Shown here piece by piece: positions 1-6,542 of a stretch of 8,745 nt of DNA. The DNA comes from DAOPZC01 sp035353175 (GTDB lineage: Bacteria > Verrucomicrobiota > Kiritimatiellia > RFP12 > UBA1067). Under the pieces are notes generated by a model that searched no databases, was not told the origin of the DNA, and saw only the letters and a program-made list of their open reading frames with translations. The stretch covers positions 1 to 8,745 of the forward strand of contig DAOPZC010000116.1 of the NCBI GenBank assembly GCA_035353175.1. The letters run 5' to 3'. A program made the translations under genes and the position numbers. Positions within the stretch are counted from its first letter, which is position 1, and every line of letters begins with the position of its first letter.

Positions 1-21
1 AACCCGGAATCATTGGCCGAT

Positions 22-49
22 TTGAAAGAACCTTAGTCAAGTGCATAAG
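22..49 (+). promoter_or_regulatory. Candidate sigma70-type promoter for thuA
   Basis: A -35-like TTGAAA (22-27, five of six consensus bases) is followed after 16 bp by a -10-like CATAAG (44-49, four of six). It lies about 80 bp upstream of the thuA start in otherwise non-coding DNA. This is read by eye only; the weak -10 box keeps confidence low. Confidence 0.35.
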
Positions 50-129
50 CAATTTGATCATTTAGACTTCTTGCCCTCAAACCGGCATTCTTCCACCATT
101 CCAGTTCTCCACCCACACAGGAGCTCGCC

Positions 130-903
130 ATGAACCCATCCCCCATCCGCGTCACCGTCTGGAACGAGTACGTCCACGAGAAGCAAGAGCCTTGCGTGGG
201 CGCACTTTACCCCGAAGGAATCCATGGCGCATTGGCCAATAGCCTGGCGGCGCCGGATCTCGCCATCCGCACCGCGACGCTTGAAGAACCGGAGCACGGC
301 CTGACGCCGGAGGTTCTCAACAACACCGATGTGCTGCTCTGGTGGGGCCACGCCGCCCACGACAAGGTGGACGACGCCATCGTGAGCCGGATTCAGCAGC
401 GGGTCTGGGAGGGCATGGGCATCCTGATCATGCACTCCGGGCACATGTCGAAGATCTTCCGCGTTCTCAACGGCACCAGCAGCAAACTGCACTGGCGCGA
501 GGTCGGCGAGCGCGAGCGCCTGTGGACCGTCGACCCGGCCCACCCCATCGCGGCCGGCGTACCGGAGTACTTTGAGTTGCCGTACGAGGAAATGTACGGC
601 GAGCCCTTCATGATCGCGGGCGACGCCCACGTGATCTTCATGTCGTGGTTCGAGGGCGGCGAGGTCTTCCGCAGCGGCTTCACGCTCCAGCGCGGCTTCG
701 GCCGGATGTTCTACTTCCGTCCCGGCCACGAGGCCTTTCCGACCTTCTACAACGAGCATGTGCTCAAAGTCCTGGCCAACGGCATCCGCTGGCTCAAACC
801 CACGGTGAACATGCCCTACCCCAAGACCAATGTGCCGGTCTCGTTGGAGCCGATCGCCCCGAAGGATTTTTCCTTCCACAAGGTCGGCATCGTGAAGCCT
901 TAG
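130..903 (+). CDS. thuA: ThuA family trehalose/disaccharide utilisation protein
   Basis: A 257-residue protein matching ThuA over its whole length. Characteristic stretches are the N-terminal VTVWNEYVHE, LYPEGIHGALA, the block LLWWGHAAHDKV near residue 70, ILIMHSGHMSKIF near 98, GERERLWTVDP, EMYGEPF, and the C-terminal FYFRPGHEAFPTF near 198. ThuA proteins have a class-I-glutamine-amidotransferase-like fold and act in cytoplasmic use of trehalose and related disaccharides together with a Gfo/Idh/MocA partner (ThuB), a route thought to go through 3-keto sugars. No signal peptide is visible. The ATG has a good Shine-Dalgarno sequence, AGGAG at 119-123 with 6-nt spacing. The gene converges with the oxidoreductase gene that ends 48 bp away, so the two are not one operon. 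Family assignment is firm; the substrate is not known. Confidence 0.93.
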   Translation: MNPSPIRVTVWNEYVHEKQEPCVGALYPEGIHGALANSLAAPDLAIRTATLEEPEHGLTPEVLNNTDVLLWWGHAAHDKVDDAIVSRIQQRVWEGMGILIMHSGHMSKIFRVLNGTSSKLHWREVGERERLWTVDPAHPIAAGVPEYFELPYEEMYGEPFMIAGDAHVIFMSWFEGGEVFRSGFTLQRGFGRMFYFRPGHEAFPTFYNEHVLKVLANGIRWLKPTVNMPYPKTNVPVSLEPIAPKDFSFHKVGIVKP

Positions 904-951
904 TTCTGGAGGCAGGGCTGAACGGGGCGCATCGTGTCGGCAGGCAATGGG

Positions 952-1941
952 CTAGAGCGCGATCGCGGCGCGCCGTTGGAACGACAAGACGGCCGCTTCC
1001 GCCAACTGTGACGCGAACCTGCCATCTGTGCCTGTGGCCATCATCGGGTTCCACGTGCCGTCCCGCAGAATGCCGAAGAAGCACGTCAGTTCCTGCGCAT
1101 ACGAGACCGCATAACGTTTGACAAAGAAGGGCGCATCGCCAGAAACGTTCGGCCGCGCGTCGGCGACGTTGTCAACCCGCCCGACGCCTTTCGATCCAAA
1201 CAGTTCCACCCGCTGGTCATAGCCCCCGGTAGAGCGGTAGCTGTTGATGATCGTCGCGAGGCCTCCGCGCCGAAAACGCAGGGCAAGAACGGATCCGTCG
1301 ATCTGCTCGTTTGCTGCCGGCAGCGGGCTAAGCCAGCTGCCCTGCGCGGAAATCGAAACGACGTCATCTTGCATCAGGAAACGCGCCATATCAAGATCAT
1401 GGATCGCGGAACCGATCAAGAGCCGATGAGGCGTCGCCAACTCCTGGGGCGTCGGGAAACAGGGGTCCCGGCTAATGATCACAAGTGTTTCGGGGGTGCC
1501 AAGCGAGCCTTCCAGCACCTCGTGATGGAGGCGCTGGAAGGCAGGGTCAAAGCGGCGGTTGAAGCCCGTCGCCAAACGAATGCCGCTCTTGGCCACCTTC
1601 GCCAGCGCGGCATCGATCGCTTCAAGCGAAACGCCCAGCGGCTTGTCGCAAAAGGCATCGACTTTGTGGTGGGCGGCGTGTTCAATGAGCGCGGCATGCG
1701 TGTCCGATGCGGACACGATCATGACCGCATCCAGTCGGGTCTGAAAGATGGCCTCGTGGCAGCCATAGGCGTTCGGTATGGCGTACGCATTCGCCAACGC
1801 CTGCGCGCGTTCAAGCTTTTGCGAGGAGACCGCCGCCAGCCGCACCCACGGCAGGTGCCGCTGGATGGTTTGGGCGTAAAACCGGGCCATGTCGCCTGTG
1901 CCGATCAGCCCGACGGTCAGTATGGGGTGTGGAGAAGACAT
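952..1941 (-). CDS. Gfo/Idh/MocA family oxidoreductase, inositol 2-dehydrogenase-like
   Basis: A 329-residue cytoplasmic NAD(P)-dependent oxidoreductase with no signal peptide. The N-terminal Rossmann fold shows GLIGTGDMA (residues 11-19). The family's EKP motif appears as DKP (99-101, in CDKPLG). GFNRRFDP (126-133), SRDP (157-160) and HDLDMARFL (181-189) are typical of IolG-type myo-inositol dehydrogenases; H181 and D184 sit in the usual catalytic region, and the length matches IolG (about 330-340). It would oxidise a sugar or polyol hydroxyl to a ketone. A ThuB-like role with the nearby ThuA is also possible. The ATG is preceded by TTTAGGA with about 6-nt spacing. The gene lies 160 bp downstream of the Tat-type oxidoreductase on the same strand; cotranscription is possible but the gap is long. 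The E-to-D change in EKP is unusual. The symbol is left blank because the substrate is uncertain. Confidence 0.9.
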   Translation of the reverse strand: MSSPHPILTVGLIGTGDMARFYAQTIQRHLPWVRLAAVSSQKLERAQALANAYAIPNAYGCHEAIFQTRLDAVMIVSASDTHAALIEHAAHHKVDAFCDKPLGVSLEAIDAALAKVAKSGIRLATGFNRRFDPAFQRLHHEVLEGSLGTPETLVIISRDPCFPTPQELATPHRLLIGSAIHDLDMARFLMQDDVVSISAQGSWLSPLPAANEQIDGSVLALRFRRGGLATIINSYRSTGGYDQRVELFGSKGVGRVDNVADARPNVSGDAPFFVKRYAVSYAQELTCFFGILRDGTWNPMMATGTDGRFASQLAEAAVLSFQRRAAIAL

Positions 1942-2101
1942 GATATTCCTAAAAAAGAAAATCCGCTTCCCGTGCCGTCCATCCTCCGGCGAAAGGGAAA
2001 CGGGGCAACGCCCGCACGTGTCTGGGCGGATGCTTTAGCCGCTATTGAACATACCCTATGCGCACTAAAGTCACCCGCCCCGCACGTAGCCGTTTTATGC
2101 G

Positions 2102-3433
2102 CTAGCCGTTCAGCGTCCAGCCGGCGCGGTACTCGCGCTTGAGCAGCGCGTCCGCCTCCGCGCTGTTCGTCACGCGCCCGGCCTTGCCGTCGTAGTCGAG
2201 CTTCTTGCCGACGCGGTACGCCACCAGCCCGAGGCACATCTGCTCGATCATGTTCGCGCTGTACTCGAAGTCGCACGCCGTCTTCAGCGACGGATCCTTG
2301 CAGGCGTTGATCCACTGCTTCTGGAAATGTCCGACCGGCGGCAGCAGGTTTTCCTTTTTGCGCGGCGTGTAATAGGACAGGCTTCCGTCCTTGCCGAGCG
2401 GGATCAGCGCGCGCGACGTGAAGTCGGCCACCAGAATGCCTTCGCTGCCCTTGAACATCGCGCCGTGCCCGATCTTGTTGATGTCCACATAGGAACTAGG
2501 CGGGTTCGGCATCGCGCCGCCCTGGTACCACGAAACGCCGATCGGCCCGCGCCAGCTGTTGGCCGGATGCTCGAAACGCATCTCGGCATTCACGGGCGTG
2601 ATGTCGGGATTGAAAGGCTCGCCCTTCGCCTCGGCGGAGGTCGGCAGGCCGCAGTCCACCGCGTTCCAAAGGAGGTCCATCGTGTGGCTGCCCATGTCGC
2701 CGATCTGGCCGGTGCCGAAGTCCCAGTACATGTTCCACTGCAGGCAGTTCGCCCCCGCTTTGCCCGAGAAATACTCCGGGTTATACGGGTGGTCGGTCTT
2801 CACCGGCCCCAGCCACAAGTCATAGTGCAGGCCGTCCGGCGGCGTTCCCCCGGCGGGCAGATAGCCGGGCTTGGGAATCTTGCGGTTGCCCCAGGCGTAG
2901 GCGCTCTTCAGCTCGCCGATCGCGCCGTCGCGGATCATCTCGGCGATGCGGTTGAAGTTGTCGTGCGCGTGCCGCTGCATGCCGACCTGCGTCGCGAGCT
3001 TGCCCTTTTTCGGCAGCCAGTTGGCGCGCACCACGCGCGCCTCCTCGACGGTGATGCCCAGCGGCTTCTCCAGATAGACGTGCTTGCCGCGATTCAGCGC
3101 CCAGTTGGCGACGAACGCGTGGGTGAAGTCGGTCGTGCAGATCACGACGGCGTCGATGTCTTTCTGTTCCAGGCATTTCCGCCAGTCGCTGTAGGTCTTC
3201 GCATTCGGGAAACGCTTGGCCGCGTCCACGAGGTTCCGGTCCCAAACATCGCAGAGCGCCACGACGTTCTCGTCCGCGAGCGAATCGAAGTGCGCGAGGC
3301 CGCGCCCCCAGGTGCCGATCAGCGCGACGTTCAATTTGTTGCCCGGCGCTGTCTGCCCGCGCAGCCCGTTCGGAAAGATCATCAAGCCGGCCCCCGTGGC
3401 CATCGCCGATTTCAGGAATACACGTCGTTTCAT
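2102..3433 (-). CDS. Tat-exported Gfo/Idh/MocA family oxidoreductase
   Basis: A 443-residue protein starting MKRRVFLKSAMATGAG, a clear twin-arginine signal (RRVFLK followed by a hydrophobic stretch), so export in folded form is expected. The Rossmann segment LNVALIGTWGRG (34-45) and the EKP motif in YLEKPLG (120-126) mark the nucleotide-binding domain. The C-terminal half has the family's alpha/beta domain, with QIGDMGSHTMDLLWNA and a tail ending in DALLKREYRAGW, as in the long Tat-type members abundant in Verrucomicrobiota and Planctomycetota. The open frame extends 20 codons further upstream, but the internal ATG at 3433 is chosen. It begins the Tat signal exactly and is preceded by GGAGG with suitable spacing, whereas the upstream residues resemble nothing. 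A TTGACT/CATAAT promoter lies 70-97 bp upstream. The cofactor probably travels with the enzyme through Tat (family knowledge). The substrate is unknown; a sugar or glycoside is likely. Confidence 0.92.
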   Translation of the reverse strand: MKRRVFLKSAMATGAGLMIFPNGLRGQTAPGNKLNVALIGTWGRGLAHFDSLADENVVALCDVWDRNLVDAAKRFPNAKTYSDWRKCLEQKDIDAVVICTTDFTHAFVANWALNRGKHVYLEKPLGITVEEARVVRANWLPKKGKLATQVGMQRHAHDNFNRIAEMIRDGAIGELKSAYAWGNRKIPKPGYLPAGGTPPDGLHYDLWLGPVKTDHPYNPEYFSGKAGANCLQWNMYWDFGTGQIGDMGSHTMDLLWNAVDCGLPTSAEAKGEPFNPDITPVNAEMRFEHPANSWRGPIGVSWYQGGAMPNPPSSYVDINKIGHGAMFKGSEGILVADFTSRALIPLGKDGSLSYYTPRKKENLLPPVGHFQKQWINACKDPSLKTACDFEYSANMIEQMCLGLVAYRVGKKLDYDGKAGRVTNSAEADALLKREYRAGWTLNG

Positions 3434-3502
3434 TTTTTCCCTTCCTCCACTCGCGTCCCCTGGGCTTGTCCGGCAACATGCCGAAGCCCACAATGGTTAT
3501 CC

Positions 3503-3530
3503 ATTATGCGGCGGAGACGAAAAGAGTCAA
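3503..3530 (-). promoter_or_regulatory. sigma70-type promoter of the Tat oxidoreductase gene
   Basis: Read on the - strand, TTGACT (3530-3525, five of six consensus bases) is followed by a 16-bp spacer and CATAAT (3508-3503, five of six). Transcription would begin near 3496, giving a leader of about 60 nt before the Shine-Dalgarno GGAGG and the ATG at 3433. This is the best-matching promoter in the window outside the mazEF region. Confidence 0.6.
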
Positions 3531-3594
3531 TCCCGAAAATCGCCCAACGGGCGGGCGGCACGGCTTTTTCTTTTGGTTTTGCGGCGACAGATTT

Positions 3595-3728
3595 TTTGCC
3601 TGCGAATCTCCGCGAATAAGAGCCGTCCCTGATTTTTTAAACGCTGATCGCTAAAAATCAGGAACGGCGGTTTCGGCTAAAGCCGCACCACGTCTCACCC
3701 GGTACGGTCGCGGAGATTCGCGGGAAAA
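3595..3728. repeat. MITE-like nested inverted-repeat element
   Basis: Perfect 14-bp inverted arms lie at 3602-3615 and 3708-3721 (core GCGAATCTCCGCGA). Near-matches extend them outward to TTTT (3594-3597) and AAAA (3725-3728). Inside is a second hairpin: 3622-3637 pairs with 3653-3668 over 16 bp with one mismatch and a 15-nt loop. The whole is about 134 bp and has no coding capacity of its own. It directly abuts the 3' end of a mazF relic, whose reading frame runs into it and stops in the inner loop at 3651-3653. No clear target-site duplication was found, so transposition is inference; it could instead be a REP/BIME-type palindromic unit. Confidence 0.6.
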
Positions 3729-3926
3729 CAAACTTCCCGTCAGCGACGAGAGGTGGCCAAGCTTCTTGACCAGACGGGTTCCGTCAACGGTTCGAATCTG
3801 GTCCACCACGATTTGCCCCTCGATCCCTTGAAAGGTACATGGCACCCGTGTTGGGTAGTCGCGCCCCTTGGTTGTCATGGGCGCAATGATGACAGTCCCC
3901 ATGTGATGGTTCATCTCATCCCGTGA
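3729..3926 (-). pseudogene. Remnant of a MazF/PemK-family toxin gene
   Basis: The - strand frame encodes a recognisable central and C-terminal MazF/PemK core: SRDEMNHHMGTVIIAPMTT, then RVPCTFQGIEGQIVVDQIRT and VDGTRLVKKLGHLS. In intact members this follows an N-terminal strand of about 30 residues (the GDVWxVxLDP...RPCxVVSP region), which is absent: upstream of 3926 the frame carries unrelated sequence. At the other end similarity stops about where the inverted-repeat element begins, and the frame reads into that element to a stop at 3651. Both ends are therefore damaged. No antitoxin partner lies upstream. Intact members are mRNA interferases; without the N-terminal strand and its RP loop this fragment should be inactive. 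The same frame is open from a TTG at 3959 with a better internal ATG at 3914, so an automatic pipeline may call a short CDS here. Confidence 0.75.
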
Positions 3927-4052
3927 CCGTCCTCGTATTTCATTTCCTCGTCCCAACAATTCAGCTCACGGGTGGCGGCCCCCGGTGCCTCCTGAATCGC
4001 CCACCAGTGTCGCGGGGCCGTCAATCCGTGGTTTGTTGGACACCTTCCGCTG

Positions 4053-5141
4053 TCATGGTGATGGGCGTTTGGGAGACGTCGGCCGGTCGCCCTTGCTGGC
4101 CGGTGTCTCGATCGCGGATTTGAAGGCATTGAAGGCGGGTTTCTTTCGACTGACCTGCCACGCCCCTGCGCTGTCCCTTGCCACGGACACCAATCCGTAG
4201 TCCGATTCGCCGCCCGTGCCAAAATAGGGCTCATCAAGCAGTTCATAAATGAAGAAGGCTGTGATCCCCGGATTGGCGCTAAGTTGCCTCGCAGTCCTGC
4301 CCACATAATCAGCCTGCTCCTGTTCATGGCCGTGCTTGCTGCCGTCGCGGCGGTTGGCTTCGGTGATCCACAGAGGCTTATTGAATCGCTTGAGATACTC
4401 GACCAGATTGAGCCGGCCTTGGACATTGGTAATCTCGCCACACTCGGAATACCAATGCCACGCAAGGATGTCAAAGGGCACGCGATCTTCCTTCACCAGG
4501 CGCTCAATGAATCCGTAATGAAGCCACCCGGACGTGTCCACGATGGTCAGCGCGTCCGGGTCGCCGGCCTTCACGCCCTCATGAAGGCCGAGAATTTCCG
4601 CCTTTGTCTTCTGATAACGCGCCTCGTTGAAGTCGTCGGGATTGCTGCCTTCCGCATCGTCCCACTCCCAGAGCCGTCCGCTGCGGCATCGTTCACCTTT
4701 GCGAATCATCGCATAGGCATCGAGTTCATTGTCCAGCTCCCAATGGGTGATCCGGCCCTTGTACCGGCTGGCCACCTGCCGCGCAAAGGTGAAGGCCGCC
4801 TTTCGTATCTGCTCCGTCGTCGCCTCTTCGGCACGCGGGCCTGGATCGGCGCAGAGGACCGGCAGCAGCCGCAGCTTGCGCTGTTCGGCAGCGGAAAGAA
4901 GTCCGTCCATCCGCTCCGTATTGCTAACGAACCCCTCGAATGAGAGATCGAAGCGATACCACGTGGCCCCCAGCTCCGACACAAGATCAAGCTGAGTGGC
5001 AACCGGCACCTGCCAGTAGGCCTCCTGCGAGAAGCAGTGGCCGTTGACGCCCCATTGAAAGGTTCCCGCAGTTCCGATCTGCGCCACAATCCCGCAGCAG
5101 GGGCAAAGGAGAATTGCCCATAGCGTCTTCTTCAATTTCAT
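4053..5141 (-). CDS. Exported glycoside hydrolase, clan GH-A TIM barrel
   Basis: A 362-residue protein. The start MKLKKTLWAILLC gives a basic N-terminus and hydrophobic core of a Sec signal peptide, with likely cleavage near residues 20-25 (IVAQIG / TAG). The frame is open 23 codons further upstream, but those codons read through a GC-rich hairpin region and are not chosen. Clan GH-A hallmarks are visible: an Asn-Glu pair at the end of strand 4 in HWELDNELDAY (N138-E139, predicted acid/base) and WITEANRR near strand 7 (E261, predicted nucleophile). LAWHWYSECGE (226-236) precedes the nucleophile as in GH5/GH39/GH53-like folds. The exact GH family and substrate cannot be fixed by eye. The Shine-Dalgarno is weak. 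The proline/lysine-rich tail after about residue 345 looks unstructured. It probably releases sugars outside the cytoplasm for the neighbouring oxidoreductases (inference). Confidence 0.82.
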   Translation of the reverse strand: MKLKKTLWAILLCPCCGIVAQIGTAGTFQWGVNGHCFSQEAYWQVPVATQLDLVSELGATWYRFDLSFEGFVSNTERMDGLLSAAEQRKLRLLPVLCADPGPRAEEATTEQIRKAAFTFARQVASRYKGRITHWELDNELDAYAMIRKGERCRSGRLWEWDDAEGSNPDDFNEARYQKTKAEILGLHEGVKAGDPDALTIVDTSGWLHYGFIERLVKEDRVPFDILAWHWYSECGEITNVQGRLNLVEYLKRFNKPLWITEANRRDGSKHGHEQEQADYVGRTARQLSANPGITAFFIYELLDEPYFGTGGESDYGLVSVARDSAGAWQVSRKKPAFNAFKSAIETPASKGDRPTSPKRPSP

Positions 5142-5276
5142 GTTCGGCCGTTCATATAAGGTCCAATCGAGATAGGGAGGGGCCTCGCGGCCGCCCCCCT
5201 CCCACGCCACCCCGGCATACCCCCTGAGCCGAAGGCGAATGGGGGTTCGGTGGCACCGGGTTCGGCGCTGTCTTTC
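5142..5276 (-). other. GC-rich multi-hairpin leader upstream of the glycosidase gene
   Basis: This gap between the ankyrin gene and the glycosidase gene is packed with potential stems. GGGAGGGG (5175-5182) pairs perfectly with CCCCTCCC (5196-5203) around a 13-nt loop. ACCCCC (5219-5224) pairs with GGGGGT (5241-5246), and outside it CACC (5208-5211) pairs with GGTG (5249-5252), making a two-tier hairpin. CGGTG-G-CACCG (5248-5258) is a further near-palindrome. No T-run follows on the - strand, so a simple intrinsic terminator is not supported. It may be a structured 5' leader or a mobile repeat. Confidence 0.45.
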
Positions 5277-5681
5277 TCATGGTGGGTTGATGGTGCTTGT
5301 GTCTGGATTAGCGCCGTTTGCGAGTAACAAGTTCTCCGCATCGCGCTGTCCTTTTCGCCGCGCTTCCCAAAGCGGTGTGATTCCGAACTTCAGGGTTGCA
5401 TTGACGTCGGCGCCATGACGCATCAAGAAACGCATAAGTTTCAGGTTCCCTGTGGATGCTGCTCCGTGCAGCGCACCTGCTGTGCCATGGGGAATCGTGT
5501 TCGGATTGGTGCCAAGCAGGACTAGGCAGTATGCCATAGTGTTATTGCCAGACCACGCCGCATATGAGAGCATGCGCCCTCGACGGTCAGCAGATGCGTA
5601 CCTGACAGACAGCGCCATGACGGCAAGCAAGATCAGGGTTCCACCCCAGATCTTCCTTTTCTGTGTCTTGATTGGTTTCAT
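5277..5681 (-). CDS. Membrane-anchored ankyrin repeat protein
   Basis: A 134-residue protein. The basic N-terminus MKPIKTQKRKIW is followed by a hydrophobic helix (about 12-29, GGTLILLAVMALSV), a membrane anchor or uncleaved signal. The rest forms about three ankyrin-type units: one starting near residue 36 (MLSYAAWSGNN), a clear one GALHGAASTGNLKLMRFLMRHGADVNA, and TPLWEARRKGQRDAENLLLANGANPD. Ankyrin units mediate protein-protein contacts; no enzymatic domain is seen. With the basic end inside, the repeats would face the periplasm. The first 30 codons plus 25 bp upstream are duplicated at 7135-7250, where only the anchor-coding part survives. The Shine-Dalgarno is poor. The gene follows higBA by 79 bp on the same strand. 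The specific function is unknown. Confidence 0.72.
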   Translation of the reverse strand: MKPIKTQKRKIWGGTLILLAVMALSVRYASADRRGRMLSYAAWSGNNTMAYCLVLLGTNPNTIPHGTAGALHGAASTGNLKLMRFLMRHGADVNATLKFGITPLWEARRKGQRDAENLLLANGANPDTSTINPP

Positions 5682-5706
5682 CGTCTTCTACTACTGGCCG
5701 AACGTC
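5591..5706. repeat. Direct repeat, copy 1 (5' end of ankyrin gene)
   Basis: This aligns without gaps to 7135-7250 with 11 mismatches over 116 positions (hand alignment), in the same orientation and offset by 1544 bp. It contains the ankyrin start codon, the membrane-anchor codons and 25 bp of upstream DNA. Similarity ends abruptly at 5591 on the gene-body side. Confidence 0.9.
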
Positions 5707-5760
5707 ACTCCTCAGGCGCAGCCTTTAGGACGTCGCCTGCAGGAAGTCCGTCTTGTTCTG

Positions 5761-6045
5761 TCATCCAGGCACGGCTTTGAGCTTTAATCCGATCGCATCG
5801 AAAACTTTCAGAACAGTGGTAAGCTCTGGGTTTCCTTCTCGGGATAAGGTTTTATACAAGCTCTCACGGCCGAGTCCGGTTTTCTTTGCGATCTTCGTCA
5901 TCCCTTGGGCGCGCGCAATATCGCCCAGCGCGGCGGCAATCAGCGCAGAATCGCCTTCTTCGAGCGCACAGGCGACATACGCAGCCATGTCTTCTTTTGT
6001 TTTCAGATGCTCCGCTGCATCCCACAAGGTTGTTTTTGTCTTCAT
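5761..6045 (-). CDS. higA: HigA-type antitoxin, XRE-like HTH (addiction module antidote)
   Basis: A 94-residue antitoxin of the family paired with short RelE/HigB-type toxins (TIGR02684-like). Signature segments are the N-terminal DAAEHLKTKEDMAAYVACAL, EEGDSALIAAALGDIARAQGM, and a helix-turn-helix at about 49-68 (MTKIAKKTGLGRESLYKTLS), then GNPELTTVLKVFDAIGLKL. It should bind and neutralise the upstream toxin and, through the HTH, repress their shared promoter. The gene starts 9 bp after the toxin stop. A perfect Shine-Dalgarno AGGAGG (6056-6051) overlaps the toxin stop codon, indicating tight translational coupling. The order toxin-then-antitoxin is typical of higBA. The length is normal and the gene appears intact. 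Confidence 0.93.
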   Translation of the reverse strand: MKTKTTLWDAAEHLKTKEDMAAYVACALEEGDSALIAAALGDIARAQGMTKIAKKTGLGRESLYKTLSREGNPELTTVLKVFDAIGLKLKAVPG

Positions 6046-6054
6046 GCTGTCCTC

Positions 6055-6351
6055 CTAAACTGTTTTCGAAAGCATAATCGCTTTTTGAATATCTCTCGGC
6101 TGTGTCCGCTTGTCGCCACCTGCGAGTAACACCACAAGCGTTTTCCCTCTTTGAATGAAATACACGCGATATCCCGCCCCATGATCAATACGGAGTTCGG
6201 ATACCCCTTCACCTACGGGCTTCACATCGCCGATGTTTCCCAGTGATACCCGACGAAGCCGAATCAGGATGCGTGTCTTCGCCATCCTGTCCCGAAGGTG
6301 CTCAAACCACGAGGAATATTCTTCCGTCTGACGGATCTCAATCACAGCCAC
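6055..6351 (-). CDS. higB: HigB-type toxin (RelE/ParE superfamily)
   Basis: A 98-residue protein closely resembling TIGR02683-type addiction module killers. The conserved pieces are in order: EEYSSWFEHLRDRMAKTRIL, IRLRRVSLGNIGDVKPVGEG, VSELRIDHGAGYRVYF, and VLLAGGDKRTQPRDIQKA. The basic residues and the GYRVYF strand are those used by this superfamily in ribosome-associated mRNA cleavage. The start is a GTG at 6351; a second in-frame GTG lies two codons later. An in-frame TGA three codons upstream rules out a longer N-terminus. No clear Shine-Dalgarno precedes it, so it may be translated at a low level or from a nearly leaderless transcript. A palindromic operator ends 2 bp upstream of the start. 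It forms an operon with higA. Confidence 0.92.
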   Translation of the reverse strand: MAVIEIRQTEEYSSWFEHLRDRMAKTRILIRLRRVSLGNIGDVKPVGEGVSELRIDHGAGYRVYFIQRGKTLVVLLAGGDKRTQPRDIQKAIMLSKTV

Positions 6352-6353
6352 AA

Positions 6354-6371
6354 TGTATCACATGGGATACA
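6354..6371. promoter_or_regulatory. Palindromic operator of higBA
   Basis: TGTATC (6354-6359), six bases, then GATACA (6366-6371) form a dyad in which 16 of 18 positions match, including the central CATG. It lies directly in front of the higB GTG and overlaps -10-like sequence on the - strand, where autorepression by HigA is expected. The binding protein is inferred from position. Confidence 0.6.
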
Positions 6372-6386
6372 CCCCGTAAAGCCTAA

Positions 6387-6542
6387 TCATCGGTTGGCAA
6401 GCATCCTATCAATCAAAGTCATTGCCCAATGAAGATCTTTTTCTTCATCAGACTTCAATTCATCACGACACAAGGCTCGTGTGTCTGCCAATGCGGTTCT
6501 GCAATCTTCCCAGCCGTCTGTTATCGCTGTCGGAATAGGCAT
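6387..6542 (-). CDS. Hypothetical small protein (51 aa) between brnA and higB
   Basis: A short open frame starting MPIPTAITDGWEDCRTAL and ending MTLIDRMLANR. It is charged, probably helical, and free of membrane segments; no family is recognised. The same frame stays open upstream for about 150 bases to a TGA at about 6694, inside brnA, without any ATG or GTG, so the ATG at 6542 is the only normal start. AGGA lies only 2 nt before the ATG, too close for a good Shine-Dalgarno. The gene would sit in an operon-like position 35 bp before the higBA operator's start codon. It may be a real small gene, the C-terminal piece of a decayed gene, or chance. Confidence 0.35.
   Translation of the reverse strand: MPIPTAITDGWEDCRTALADTRALCRDELKSDEEKDLHWAMTLIDRMLANR

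Noticed and set aside
58..879. Open frame of 273 codons on the - strand opposite thuA.
   Set aside because: thuA has full-length family similarity and a good ribosome site; the opposite frame is a GC-driven shadow.
3464..3476. 13-bp exact direct repeat with 8518-8530 (GCTTGTCCGGCAA) in front of two different genes.
   Set aside because: One exact 13-bp match within 8.7 kb is about what chance predicts, and flanking bases do not extend it.
2327..3619. Long open frame on the + strand (about 430 codons) opposite the Tat oxidoreductase gene.
   Set aside because: Its product is rich in Arg, Ala, His and Val with no recognisable domain and mirrors codon bias of the real GC-rich gene on the - strand; it has no convincing ribosome site.
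3911..3965. Possible 5' piece of the mazF relic (MKYED, 3945-3931) implying an internal deletion.
   Set aside because: Only four or five residues resemble a MazF start, in a different frame, which is too little to support.
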